In this document: piece by piece, positions 1-12,200 of the stretch
Layout: each line of letters opens with the position of its first letter
Position numbering within the stretch: position 1 is the first letter of the stretch
Assembly: GCA_000708835.1 (NCBI GenBank)
Contig: DF237646.1
Span: forward strand, 1,260 to 37,708
Direction of reading: 5' to 3'
DNA from: Klebsormidium nitens
Lineage: Eukaryota; Streptophyta; Klebsormidiophyceae; Klebsormidiales; Klebsormidiaceae
DNA: 36,449 bases
Made by a program: the position numbers and the translations under genes
The notes under the pieces: model-generated
Seen by the model: only the letters and a program-made list of their open reading frames with translations
What the model was told of the DNA's origin: nothing
Databases searched by the model: none

Positions 1-251
1 CCTGAATTTCTGAACAAGTCGACCGGGACCCCTAAGGCTCCGGGCCCCGGTTCGCCCGCTTAACCGGGCGTCATTTCAGGTTCATTCGGGTTCCTTCTGA
101 ACCCTGAATTTCTGAACACCCTGACCGGGACCCCTAGGGCCCTCGGCGCCGGGGGAAAGCGGTACCGGGGCTTCATTTCAGGTACATTCGGGTTCCTTCT
201 GAACCCTGAATTTCTGAACAAACGGGACCGGGTCGGGCTATATAAGACCAC
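1..251. repeat. 102-bp tandem repeat, about 2.4 copies
   Basis: The block starting CCTGAATTTCTGAAC at base 1 recurs at 103 and 205, a period of exactly 102 bp. Each unit ends with a conserved segment reading TTCATTCGGGTTCCTTCTGA or near it. The middle of the unit diverges. The period is a multiple of three, so one minus-strand frame stays open across it, but I see nothing that makes it a gene. The array may continue beyond the window edge. A TATATAAG-like string follows at about 239. Confidence 0.85.
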
Positions 252-458
252 GTATATACCGTATAGCTTATAGCCATGTAAATGAACTTTGAAAGTGCCT
301 TATAGGTGCTGAAATTGATGTCTATTAGATGTCCTGAATCTGGAATTCTTGGCCGCCATTGACGTTATATCAGGTGATCGGCTGGGACCGCTAGAACAGA
401 CAGTGTGGGTCCCTACATGGTTATAAACATGGTTAAAACACGGAAAAACACGAAAAAA

Positions 459-500
459 ATGGTTAAAACATGTTTTTTGGTTTAAACATGTTTTAACCAT
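459..500. repeat. AT-rich perfect inverted repeat
   Basis: Arms of 14 bp (459-472, ATGGTTAAAACATG, and 487-500, its exact reverse complement) flank a 14-base spacer. It sits in an AT-rich patch (about 410-660) rich in overlapping ACATGTTT/AAACATG words. This could be a remnant of a small foldback element. No terminal duplication was identified. Confidence 0.6.
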
Positions 501-2640
501 GTTTTAAACAATAAACATCTTTGTTTATAATGTTTATTGCACTCAAAAAATCGTGGCTTCGCCCGATCACATGTACAAACATCATTTGATGTTTTAAACA
601 TGTTTGTCAATGTTTTTAAAACCCTAGGGGGGGCAGATTTTAAAACCAAGTATGTTTTTGGAATGCTCTCAACGAGCTCGTTTCGAAAACAATAATGAAT
701 ATGTTAGTATATGCAGCAATAGCGAAATAAACATTGTTTCATCTCAAAAACATTGCTCGGGTTTAAGACCCTAGTTGCCTACCCGGGATATGAAGTTGTA
801 TTGCTACGAATGAACACTAACCGCGTCAACGGGAGGGGAGGAAGGCCCGGGGCCTCCTACCCATGGTCTCAGACAGGGTTGCTTCAGAAGAAGTCACAGC
901 CGGGCTGACTAAGTCATAAGCAAAACTCCCCCTCCACTCGTGATCAGTGGGGTTCGCTAGGGAAGCTGACTACGGGCTAAGCCAGGGGACCGGCTGCTTG
1001 CTGAAGACTTGGTTGTGCTTGTTTGTGTCCCGTTTGTGTGCCAGGAGTCCGACGACCAGAAAGAGTCACGCGGGGCCGCCTGCAGAAGAAAACGGAGAAA
1101 CCCGGGGCATGCAATCTGTCCGCACTTACTTGCCAACCCAAATTTAGTCCCAAGCATGACTCAGTCCGGACGACCATGCCTTTGATCCATGGCACGAACC
1201 ATTAAAAACTCTTCGAGGGTCCTTATTGGCTATTGTCATGGCCCGCCTTTTTCCAAAGAGAAAAGGTATACGCGTAATGGAAGACATATTGTGGACCGCC
1301 TGCTGATTGGTATTCAATGGGTCAGCCAGAGTTAGTAAACTTGAATATGTGGAAGGGGCCATCATTTTCGTCTTATGAGCATATTTGTAACTTCGTGCAC
1401 AAACACTTCCACTTAAAAGGCCTGCAGCTTTAATGCATGCATTAACGATCGCCATGTGTGCACAGTGAGCACATTTGAGAGGCCCGGACTCCGGGATTCT
1501 GTATTTTTTGTCGTTTTTGGGCAGCTTTTGCTCAAAGAGTCCGATATACTTTTGAAATGAGAATCCGTTGTCCACAGTGGGATCGAGATGCAAGGATTAT
1601 GCTTTTTGTGCAAGTTCAAGGCTCTTTGCATTTAATCGTCAGAAAACGGCTGACACTGTAATGTTGATATTCTGTGCAGTATATCGGATGCTCATGTGAG
1701 TATGCATGTCGATCTGACGTTGAAATTATGGAAATCCGTCGAGCTGGCCTCAGTGCCCGGCCATGCCATGCTATAGCGCTAACTAGCCTTACTGAGTACC
1801 GATTCCGTGCTGCCATCCGGCCTGGGTCGAGTTGTCTTGTGAGACCAAGCATTCCGTTCAAGAAGCTTGTTTCGCGGAGCTTATCGAAGCTTATGTACGC
1901 CTTATTTGGCTAAGGTACGCGCGCAACGCACAAACGAGTCCACACCGCCATATTGACTTCATATCGATCAGGCAGCTCGTTGGATATCAACTTGCCATCA
2001 GCCGGCGGCAGGATTCCGCAGCTTGCGGAATATGTTGTTCCACTTAATCCACCTAGCTTTAATCCCGGGCCCTAGATCTGGCTGAGGTAGCTTCGATTTG
2101 ATATGTACATAACATTGATACGCCATATACGAGCGGCGGCCCATATTGCATGTGAATATTGACAGAGATCCGTTGCGACCGGGAAGGCCGAACTTTGACG
2201 TAGTCTGAAAAGAATCTACAAGTGTGTATGACTTAAGCTTGCAGGCTCGACTGATCGGCAAACGGCCTGTGGCTTCTATGTTGATTGCTAGACGCCTCTG
2301 CGAAGAGCTCAATGTTCAAGCTCCTTGGCCCACGAGCTTAAGCTGTAACTCCTCTGCTCGGGTTGTGGGCTCTCTTTCTGGCCCTTTTTACACCGCTGCT
2401 TGTTTGACCACCTGGAAACTCGCTACTTTCACCTTAAACCGTTTCCTTTACTGTTCCGGCTGCATGCCCTCCGTTCTGCCAGTGATCTCTAACTTTCCGA
2501 CGAAGTACACAATGTCTTTATACGCCCTATCCTAGCCCCCGCATGTCTTCCTAAGTCACGCTCGTCTTTTCAATTACGTCTCTGTACATTTCCTCTTTTT
2601 GCTCTTTTGTCGTTCCTTCCAAGTTACGTTCCCGAACCCA
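501..2640. other. Stretch without a supported gene
   Basis: Short overlapping open frames occur on both strands. The longest is 149 codons on the minus strand (1593-1144). None has a recognisable domain, a convincing splice-site setting or homology I can name. I treat the 149-codon frame as unproven. Nothing else was seen. Confidence 0.5.
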
Positions 2641-2911
2641 TAGCTATCTGCACTTTATACAAGATACCATCGTATTGGTCCTGGCGCCGCTTATTGTCCC
2701 GCCAGACGGCCACGCTAGCTCACGACGTTTCCTCAATTCGACCCGACCATCTATTCCACCAGTCCTTTCCTTCCTTCTACCGCCATCGAGCGCCCTCACA
2801 TTCAAACACCCGAGACTGGAGCCCGAACCTACTATTCTAAACAGAATAGCCAAAGTGACCAAAGCCCAGACAAAAATTGCTCCACTCTGGCAGAATTCCC
2901 CTTTACTCTTT

Positions 2912-3092
2912 GCCGGACGCCCGCGGGCGCCGCTTCCGAGCCGCACGACCGACTGTCCGCACTTACCTTTCCGTCTCCCCCTCGTTTTCTCCGCCGATAC
3001 CACCCCCCCGGTAGGCACACATTCACCGTTAGAACCATTTCGGCGCCCGCAACAAGCATCCAAATCATACAGCCAAACGTCCGCATCCACTT
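2912..3092 (-). pseudogene. Two decayed echoes of the last Hsp70-like exon
   Basis: Bases 2914-2965 resemble 3283-3340, the 3' end of the coding region of the Hsp70-like gene: CGGACGCCCG, then GGCGCCG, then a GTCCGC block, preceded by a similar pyrimidine-rich stretch. Bases 3067-3086 resemble 3306-3325, with about four mismatches in 24. Read on the minus strand, the second echo gives ADVWLYD where the live exon gives ADVRLYE. Offsets are about 369 and 239 bp, both downstream of the gene's stop codon. Confidence 0.6.
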
Positions 3093-3266
3093 TATCCCCC
3101 TCCATTAACCCGATCGCCGATTTTCACCCCCACCAGCCATCTCCATAATTCAGAGCTCTTCCGAGCACCCACGCCGCACCACTTCGCACCATCGGACGTC
3201 CCCACCCACACCTGCTCCGCCCCCCCCTCATCTTCCCGCCCTTCCCTCCGCCATTTCCCCCTTTCC

Positions 3267-6200
3267 TCATGCGTCTTTCTTTCGGACGCCCGTAGGCGCC
3301 GTTTCGTACAGCCGGACGTCCGCGCTCGTGCCGTACTTAATGCGCAGCGCCTCTTTGCACCAGCCGTGGCCCACGTCAACCGATGGCAGCTTTACCACCA
3401 GCGGCTCCGGGAGAGGGCCCGGGGGATCCTCGTAGTCCCCGGGGGGCATCTCCACGCGCGCGTGCGCGCGCAGCGCGTCGCCCGCGTCGACGTCGAGGCA
3501 CACCTGCGAGAGGAAAAGGTTTGATTGAGTGAGAAGAAGGAGCGGTTGCGTAAAATCTGCCTCTGGGTTGCTTTTGAAGGGGCTAGAATAGCTCAAATGG
3601 TTCTCAGAGACGCGATTTGAGTTGGTGTGAAACCGAGCCGATCAAAAGCTCTGCCGACGCTGCACAGTCACGGACGGACGTTGATCCAGAACATGTTCAG
3701 GAGGTCAGAAGCTTGCATTCAGCACTAGTAGAGTATCTATGTGCTTGCTGAAGGAGTAACGCCCATGCCAAGATTAATGGCACGCTGAGGATCTTTGCAC
3801 GCACAGTAGCTAGAATGACTGCCACCAGAACAAAGGCTTGACAGAGCACAATTTCACGCGCTTCTCGATTTACGCCGCCGCTTCGATGTGGCTCGTGTCA
3901 GCGGCCAAGAGAGCGCCCGGGCGCGCGAGAACGGTGCACGAAACGCTTCTGCGCTAGTAAGTGAGCGCGCGCAGAAAGTGGCTGGGCACGCTAGCCCTGA
4001 GACGCGCGCGCGCCGAGATGCGCTCGATCTGACCCGGAAAGGTGAAAGAGCGCCGTTCAATGCTCACAATGATCTTGAAGAAGCGCGCCACGGGCGCGGA
4101 AAACCGCGGCGGACCGTTTGAACGCCCGGGGAAAGCGCGCGCTGACCTTAAACGTGCGCGCTAAGATGCGCTTGTTTGTTAGGCGAATGAGAAATGTGGC
4201 TCACGATGATTTTGGGGAAGCCCGCACGCGCGCGCGGGAGGGGCGCGACCTGGAGGCAGCCCAGGAAGACGTTTTGCTCCACCACGGGCTGCTCGCCCTC
4301 GTAGAACTGCGCGAGCGAACGTGACGTCAGCAAACGTCTCCGTAAAATCTGAATTGGCATCTCGACGAATCGCCGAGGGAGACCTTCTACACATGCATGA
4401 TCGGCTGTTAATTCTTGTACGCGTCTGTAACGGAACGTGGCAAAACGTGACGTCTACAGTTTTGAACCATGTTGTCAAAGGCGGTTCTGCGGGACCACAG
4501 TTTGCTCGCGGCTTTTACACAAGAGCGGAATCTCTTTGTCAGGTTAGCATTCGTGGAAAAGGAAAGGTCAAGCCAAACTGTTGGTTCAGGACAATCAAGA
4601 AAACAAACGCCGGATGCGAAAGTCGAGCCAGCGTCTCTGTAGATCTAGCTGCATGGACCAGATGAAGTACTCATCATCCATCAACAAAAGGACTAATCAT
4701 GGAAAGCCGCTGCCTGTTCGTTCAAAGAAAGCATAGTCTTGAGCAGAATTATCATATGAAAGGGAACGAGAGCACGGGAAAAGGCATGGACGACGGAGGG
4801 AGCAGAAAGTGCTGACCTGGATGATGGCCTGTTCCTGGTTGTCTTTGATTGTGGTGAAGATGAGCTCACGGGACGTTGGGATGAGCGCGTTCCTGTGCAA
4901 AAGACCGTGAGAACACTGTGCACTTCGCAAGCTTTTGAGAATTGAAAACTACGATACTCGCAAAATACTCGGATGAAGCCCTCGTTGTCTTAATGGGACA
5001 GAGACCACAAAACGACTATGCTTTCCAAGGGGCTGGTTTCGTAGCGGATCTAATTTTCGAGACATCATTCTCCTCGAAGCGACAAGAGATCTGCGCAAGT
5101 GAAGGATTCTTACCGGGAGAGAATGGGCTGGAACACGTCGCCTTCCACTTTGATGCCCAGCGGGTGGTTGATCCCCTGCAAGGGTTAGAAAGTGTCAGAC
5201 ACGATCTCACAAACCAGTGCTGCCTTTGCGCTTCTTCAGGTCGCAAGTCTATGGGTGTCCTTAGAGCGCACTCGGATGCTTTCGAGAAGCAGGTGTTCTC
5301 AGATCTACAATGAACCAGGCGATAGTCCTAACAAAACGGTGTTCTAAGCTTTCCAGAGGCTTCCACTTGGACGTACGATCGACTTAGCGGGATACTCAAA
5401 ACACAACGTGTAGGACTCTGTCCTTCCAGAAGCTTCGAAAAAGAAAAGGGGCGTAATCAATCACACAACCGCCAAGTTTCAATCAGCTTGCAGTGAGGGA
5501 ATTCAGCTCTGCCATTGATTACTACCAGTAACGGCATACTTTATGATGACATTTTTCGGCTTTTAAGACTATTCTTGCCAGAGAGACCTGAATGACCAAA
5601 ATGGCAACGGATCCGGCATTCAAGATCTGTATCCGAGTTTAGCGGCTTGCAAAGGGCGTCCTATCTCTTATGCACTTCATACCATTTGGCTTCAGACAGC
5701 TAGAGGACGTGAGTGAGCCTACCACTCAATACGCGCTTTGTCTTCACTGCTCATCACCACTGGCAGGAACCAAGCCATGTTTATTGGATACGTCACGTGG
5801 GAAGGGCAAACAGGTTGATACATAGACCCTGTTGCTCTGCAAGCCATAATGTAGACTCGTTCATACACCGCGATCCAGGCTGAAGACAGGAGCCTTCGGT
5901 AAGATCCGTTTGAGTTGCTTCGCGGCTTTGACTAGCCTGAGGAAAACGTGCAAAGCGGCTGGTGACCTTCAGATTACATTTTTAAATCTTCAGAGCGAGG
6001 TATAGTTGCTGCAGATCTTGATTCTCACCATTGGCAATGATCGATTCGGAACAAGCTTCCAAAAGAAAGAAACCCTGGAAAAACAGTGGCGTTTCGCAAA
6101 AGCAGGAAAACCAGCAATTGGAATTTCACCACAAGCAAACCTGTGCGGACAGCCGGATAGGATTGTACTTTAATAGTGCTGATCACTTTGGCAAGGTGAC

Positions 6201-9200
6201 GGCGTTCACTGTGCTCCAGTGGACTTCACCCGAAAGAAAACGTGCGGACAGCCTGATTAGACGCAAGCCAAGAGTGCTCATCATATCCAAAGTGACGGCG
6301 TCGACTGTGCTCCAATGGTACGGCCAGAGACATTCCCGGCCACGATGAGTAGAGTCTCGCGTGGATGCACTCAAAAGCAGAACGGCAGTGCCTGTCAGAG
6401 CATTCATATCATTAACACGACACCAGAACAATTCGACCCAAGATCTAACGTCACCACATACTGGCAAATCCCTGGTTTTGAAGAGCGTACAAGGTGTCCT
6501 GAATTGCGGCAATCCTGCTCCTAATCCACACTGAACTCAAGAGGTGTGGTTTCAATCCTGATCCAGTGGTCTCGTCATCGCCTTACCAGTAATCCTGACT
6601 CTGGACTGTAGATAAAGCTCATTCACCCCAAAGACGGGATGGAAGCACGAGGGCCAAGGCTTTGCAACCAAAGACGTGCTTAGTCAGAATATGCTGGAAA
6701 GCTTAATTCGTATCTCGTGCTGAAGAGACCCTTTGTGAAAGTGCTAAGCAGAAGCCGCCTTCCACCAACACCCACGTCACAACTTTCAGCTTCTCTGAAT
6801 ATACATCAACACGACTTCAGTCGCGTCATAGCACGACCCCTGGGCTGTCTTGAGTCTTGCGACAGTCAGTAACGGTCAATCCTTCGCTGAATTCTTTCGC
6901 TGCGAGTTTCGCAGCCGTAGGCGATTTTGATTCCGCTGTAAGTACGTGCTTGAGATGTGACGTGCCGAGAGGCCAAAAGTGAATGGTGGGCAGCCGTGAA
7001 GGTCTTGAAGCGCTGCCCTCAAAGCCTTCTATGATTTGGTTGCCGATTTGCCAGGTGGAAGCAAGGCTCTTCCAAACATAATCAGAGGGCGCTCCAAAGG
7101 CAAGCACTCTTCGAAGGTGAAGGATACGTTCTGTTGAGAGTCTGTACTCAAGGCTCAAGACGAGAGCGGCATCCATCGGAGAACACATGGGAGTTGGATA
7201 GGCATATCCAACCCAACCTGCTTCCTGTCATAGCCACCTCCGATGAGCATACAACACGCACGGCAGTCTTCGAGAAGTAAATCCGTTGAACCGTTTTAAG
7301 ATTTTGCACGTTTTGAGACGGGGGCCAGAGAAACGCAATTTGCCCGTGTAGTACATTCGATAGAGGGACTTGAATAAACGGTTTGAAAGCTTCATCCACG
7401 GGTCTAATGAAGAGCGGACTTTAAGGTTCATGGGGCTCTTTTAAACATGTTGGCGGAAAGCAGAAAGAAACGTCAATACATGAGTGGTGAACGCTGGTTG
7501 TCCAATGCCTACGAAAGAGAATCAGATACACATCAAGACGGCGTCGGGTCATCTTCCAGCTGAAACGACCAAGCATGGGTTTAGCTCAAGACGGTGTCTC
7601 TCCCCATTGCCACCACAAGATTGAAAAAGTGAGGAAAGCTCAACATTGGTGCAGAATCGTGCGTACGTTAATTACTCGGATGCTAGGGACCGGTTTCTTG
7701 GAACGACTATGTATAACCCTGCGTCCTCGGTCCTACGCGCTCGTGCAGATGAATGATCAAGAAGGCCTCAAACGACATGGGCAGCCTTCAAAAACGCTAC
7801 CGTTTCCGCTATAAGAGCAGCCACTTCGTCAAACGTGGTCTTGACGTGGATTGCGGCCCATCATCGACTCAAGACCGGTGACGCTCTGAGAACGTCACGT
7901 GCATCTAGATCTTCGAAGTTGGTCCATCAGCCAGCGCCGCTACGACCAACAGCGGGCCAGCAAATAGCGGTCTTATAAGCAATGCCGCCTACATACAGAC
8001 AGTGCAGGATCAGGTCGACGCCAAATACCCAACGCTTTAAAAACGCACTCTTTTTCCAAGAATGATTCCAGGGCGGTCAGAAGTCGGAAGACCTTGCGAA
8101 AATATGGAAGGCGTTCTGCCCAGAACCGATCAAGTTTGCGGTGAAGGCTGACGAAGATGACGATACGCCCAGAATCACATCCCGACCCAATGCAGAGAAA
8201 GCTCGCATGGGCTGACAAACCCAAGCGTGCTTCTTTTGTCATAGTCACCGTCGGTGAGCACACAGGATCCCAGCGGTCGCTGTTCCGGCCTTCACAGTGA
8301 ACCCACGAAACTTTGAGGTTGGGCCGATTGAGTTTTTGCGAAAAAATTGGTAGAATAGTTGAATTCGTAAGCTTCGTTCACGGATCAGAACATCAGAGTG
8401 AGACAGCCAGCGACAAAGTCGAACGGAATCCATTCTACCAAAAGAGCGTCGCAGAGAAGCCAGCCTACGGTTTTAAACCTGACATACGGGCCGCTTTTAA
8501 CTGATTCCTAAGAACGTACAAGCAAGGGTCAGGTTTTAGATTGAAGTGGCCTTCGTACCTGTTTGTGCCCAGACAGCGCCGATGAGCATGTAGTGTTACT
8601 GGTGTCCATTCTCACCACCAGTCATCCAGGCTCATAAAAAGAGATAATCTAACACTCTTTTTAAGCCGTCAGCAAGTCTCTTCGAACTGCACGAAGCAAC
8701 CTCTCGGAGCCTCAACGCCAGCAACGCTTGTGCAAACCCAAAAATAAAATAGTTCCCATCCGCGAAGGGCGGTCTTGAAGCGCGATTCACATCTTACCAC
8801 GTAGAGCAGTTGTGCAGTCGCCTTCCTGAAAGTTGGTTGTGAAAAGTTGCACTCAACTTCGGCTCTCATCACCACAAAGATGCGTGCGGACAGCGTTGAA
8901 TGGCTTTTTCTTTGAACTGCATCATCGTTGTCAAGGCGACAGTGATGGCTGTGCTGCAAACGAACGGTCAAAAACAGTACCGGCCGCGCCTCGGCTAAGT
9001 TTCAGAGATGAACGGGGGAAACGCATTTGCAAGTAGAACCACCATACGGTAAGAACTGGCACCAGCTGAAGTACTCACAGACCAAGGACATGAATTTCAA
9101 GGAGAGTTTGATACACTCTGCAAGGAGCTTCTCATCGATCATCGCGAGACCTCACGAGACCATCCCCAAGCGGACGGCCTTGCTGAACGAACGGTTCAAA

Positions 9201-12200
9201 CAACAAAGCCAACGCAAGACGTTCCTCCTATTTCCGAGGTCTTTTTTGCAGGCACAAATTGCTGTTCGAGCAGAGCTGTTCCTGTCTCGACCGTGGCAGG
9301 CGCTGGAGACCGAAATTATCATTTGGATTTCTGGTAGCCCCAGCGTTTTCGTCTCGTCATGGCCAATGTACTCCCGACGATGGACGGCTAAATTGAATGC
9401 GTGGACAACCTAGTAGTTTCCAGAGCGCCCCAAATATCTGACACAACCGTTGGGTCCTCCTTTCTTCATTTCCAGACCGCCCCAAAAAACACAGCCGGAC
9501 GCCCAAGCCGTGGCCCCAAAACCGCCGTTCTCAACGCCCTGGCTATAGCCAGAGCAAGTGAACTGAAGCCCAAATGTTGTCTGGGGAAAGCACCTAGTGC
9601 AAGCGTTAGGTGCAAAGCTCCACTCAGGCATCCACTGGCAGCTGCATTAAGACTGAAAGCGAAACGTCCGCGCGAAGCGTGACTTATTAACAACTTTAGA
9701 TTGTCAGCATGGTCAGCCGTGATGCATTGATTGCAATCTAAGGGCCCCTTTCTAAACTGGATCCGTGCGGAGAAAGTGTGCATGCCGTGCTGGCGGGGAA
9801 AACGGTGTGCAGCACTGTCCGTCGGCACTCTGAAGGCAATCTATTTTGTAAGTCATGGAAGGCACTTTGTTGAGGAAGTCGTAGTCCATAATTGCGGAAA
9901 CGAAAGACAAACAAAAACTGACATCCAGATTCCCGAAGTGCCTTTGGATTGGAAATCCAAGCGCGCTGCTTGTCATGGCCACCGTCGGTCGGAAAACAGG
10001 GTGCACGGCAGATATAGACATTCATATCATTAAACCCCTCGAGCGAGACCTTGCAAAATGTGAGACGGCGCTTGCAGACGACTGTACGCAACCGACCATC
10101 ATCATGCATGAGTATGACGAGGGATGAGTACTGGACGGTTTGACTTGAAAGCTCCAATTACAAAGTAGCACACTAGAGTGCATTTCGGCGTGGGTCTAGG
10201 ATGTCAGGAGAAAAAAGCAAGTAACGAATGAAATCTTCAAAAAGAATGTGGCCAAACGTCTCCACAAACCCAACAAAGAGCACATAAAGGAAGTACTCCC
10301 TCACTGTCGCATTGCGCGTTTTCGAAAACTGCAATGATGGAAAGTAATAACCGCAATTTTGGAACGTCTTTCCAGTCGCCAAATTAGTCGTATATTCCTC
10401 CCTTCCTTCGAACAGCAATTGGAAGTTCCTGCGCATAACCACGGAAAGTTGGCGTCCGAACTTCTCCTGGTTGACCATTGTTGCTTTTGAGGGAACGCTG
10501 GAAATGCGTCACTGCCGTGCACTCAAAGAGCCACTTGCATCTTTCAGGGGGGTATCAATCGGCAAAAGCTTTTTTTTACCGGAAAAAAGACTAAAGATAA
10601 AACCACTGAATCCAGAATACCGTTTTTGCGGGTCAAGGGTTCGACAACCGCCTCCCTGGACAACTTGATGAGATAGACCCACACTCGAAAGAGAATGGAG
10701 ACAAGAATGATGCGCACTGGACGTTGCGCGCCGCGCTAATTCCGCTTGGGACGAGGGGGATATTGTGATACATTTACACTGGCATACTCTGACCCCTGGT
10801 TACTGCAGCCCCATCCTATTAGAAAATTCACTTTTTGGGTTTGTCCTAAACCCACTCGATTATTAATGTTGGGTCACTGCCACCGGATACTTCTGAAGAT
10901 GCACGATAATGGATGCCACGTTCCAACAAGGGTTGTTTTGGACTCATTTTGATCTAAAACGTGCAGCAGGGACGAAATCTTCGCACCGTAATAGAAGTTT
11001 TTTCATCGAATTTAAACAGGAGCAGTGGTCAGCCTTCAATGTATATCGAAAACTCCAGGAATAAGAGGACCCCATCGACGGTCATTCAAATGCTTTCTCT
11101 GAGCGGTGCCATCGACGGCCTACTATTGCTGCCTGTTGGCGTGTGTTCAATCCAAGGGCCGAACATCCACTGAGCAAAGATGAGCTGAAATGGAAGGCGC
11201 TCTGAGTGATCAACAATGAATTTGTCATAAAATCGAAGAATGAAGGCGGAACTGATTTGGGTGGCACGCCAGATCAAGAAAATATAGAACCGAAGGTGAA
11301 AAGAAGTGGCGGGGAAAAAGAAGAGCGGCAAAGAGGCCGATCAACGTCCGCAGAGGATTCTGGACACTTTTCTAGGATGGTAACAAAGCAGGTCCAAGTC
11401 ATATAGTGGCATCTGAGACGAAAATTCTCAACATTGAGCCCCACTCTCGCTCATACTGCCGTGCTTTTCTCATTGCCATTCGCGTTGGAGAACCAAGGGA
11501 GACATGCCTTCCCGTCAGCATCTTGTTACGGATGCTCGAAAGACGAACTTGATTGCACGGCAATCGCTTGAAAAAGAGCGACAGCCTCGAAGATCGTGCA
11601 AAGCGAACCCACAAAACGTTCCTCAACGGACAGAGGAATGCGCCATGCGCGCGCGTAAGTATGCTACTAGATCACACGGACAGCCGCATGGGCGCATATT
11701 GTGTTGCGCAACTCCGAGGTGTCAGAAATAAAAGCCAGAGAGGCATCCCAAACAGAGGAGCCCTGAAGCAGAAGGGTAGGAAATCTGATCATACGCGTCC
11801 TCATTAAATTTCGCGACGCATTTGCGAGAGAAAGTTGCAAGCTGGTGGCTTCAGAGGTGTCAGTTCCCAATGGCGCTCCCTCTTAAGTGAGCGCTGACAA
11901 TGGATCATCGCCTCGCACTCTTTTGACAAACTGAGCCGTTCCGAGACGTTTGCAACCTTGAATGCAGAAAGAAAGGGACGAGGGAGTAACCGAGTTTTCA
12001 TTCTTCAGAAAAAAGGATTTTCGAAATAAGAAACCTCGAAAACGGAAAACACTCGTTCGCGCCGCACGATTCAGGATTTGCTCAACTGCCTGTCAGAGAT
12101 CAGAACACGTGCGACGCCGAAAGCAAAATGCAGAGCGCGTAGAAACGCGACTCTGCGTTTGGAACAATCACAGCCGTTCGAAACAAGGAAGCCAGTTTGC

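Noticed and set aside
1144-1593. 149-codon minus-strand frame with Cys/His residues
   Set aside because: The CAHCAH string is not a recognised zinc-binding pattern; no homology or splice context. Could be chance.
2644-3148. Overlapping 153- and 157-codon frames on opposite strands
   Set aside because: C-rich region holding echoes of the Hsp70-like last exon; both frames look like by-products of base composition, though a short resemblance to the Hsp70-like C-terminus was used as echo evidence.
10173-10478. 101-codon minus-strand frame with a hydrophobic centre
   Set aside because: Inside the Hsp70-like intron, no recognisable family, and similar lengths occur by chance in this composition.
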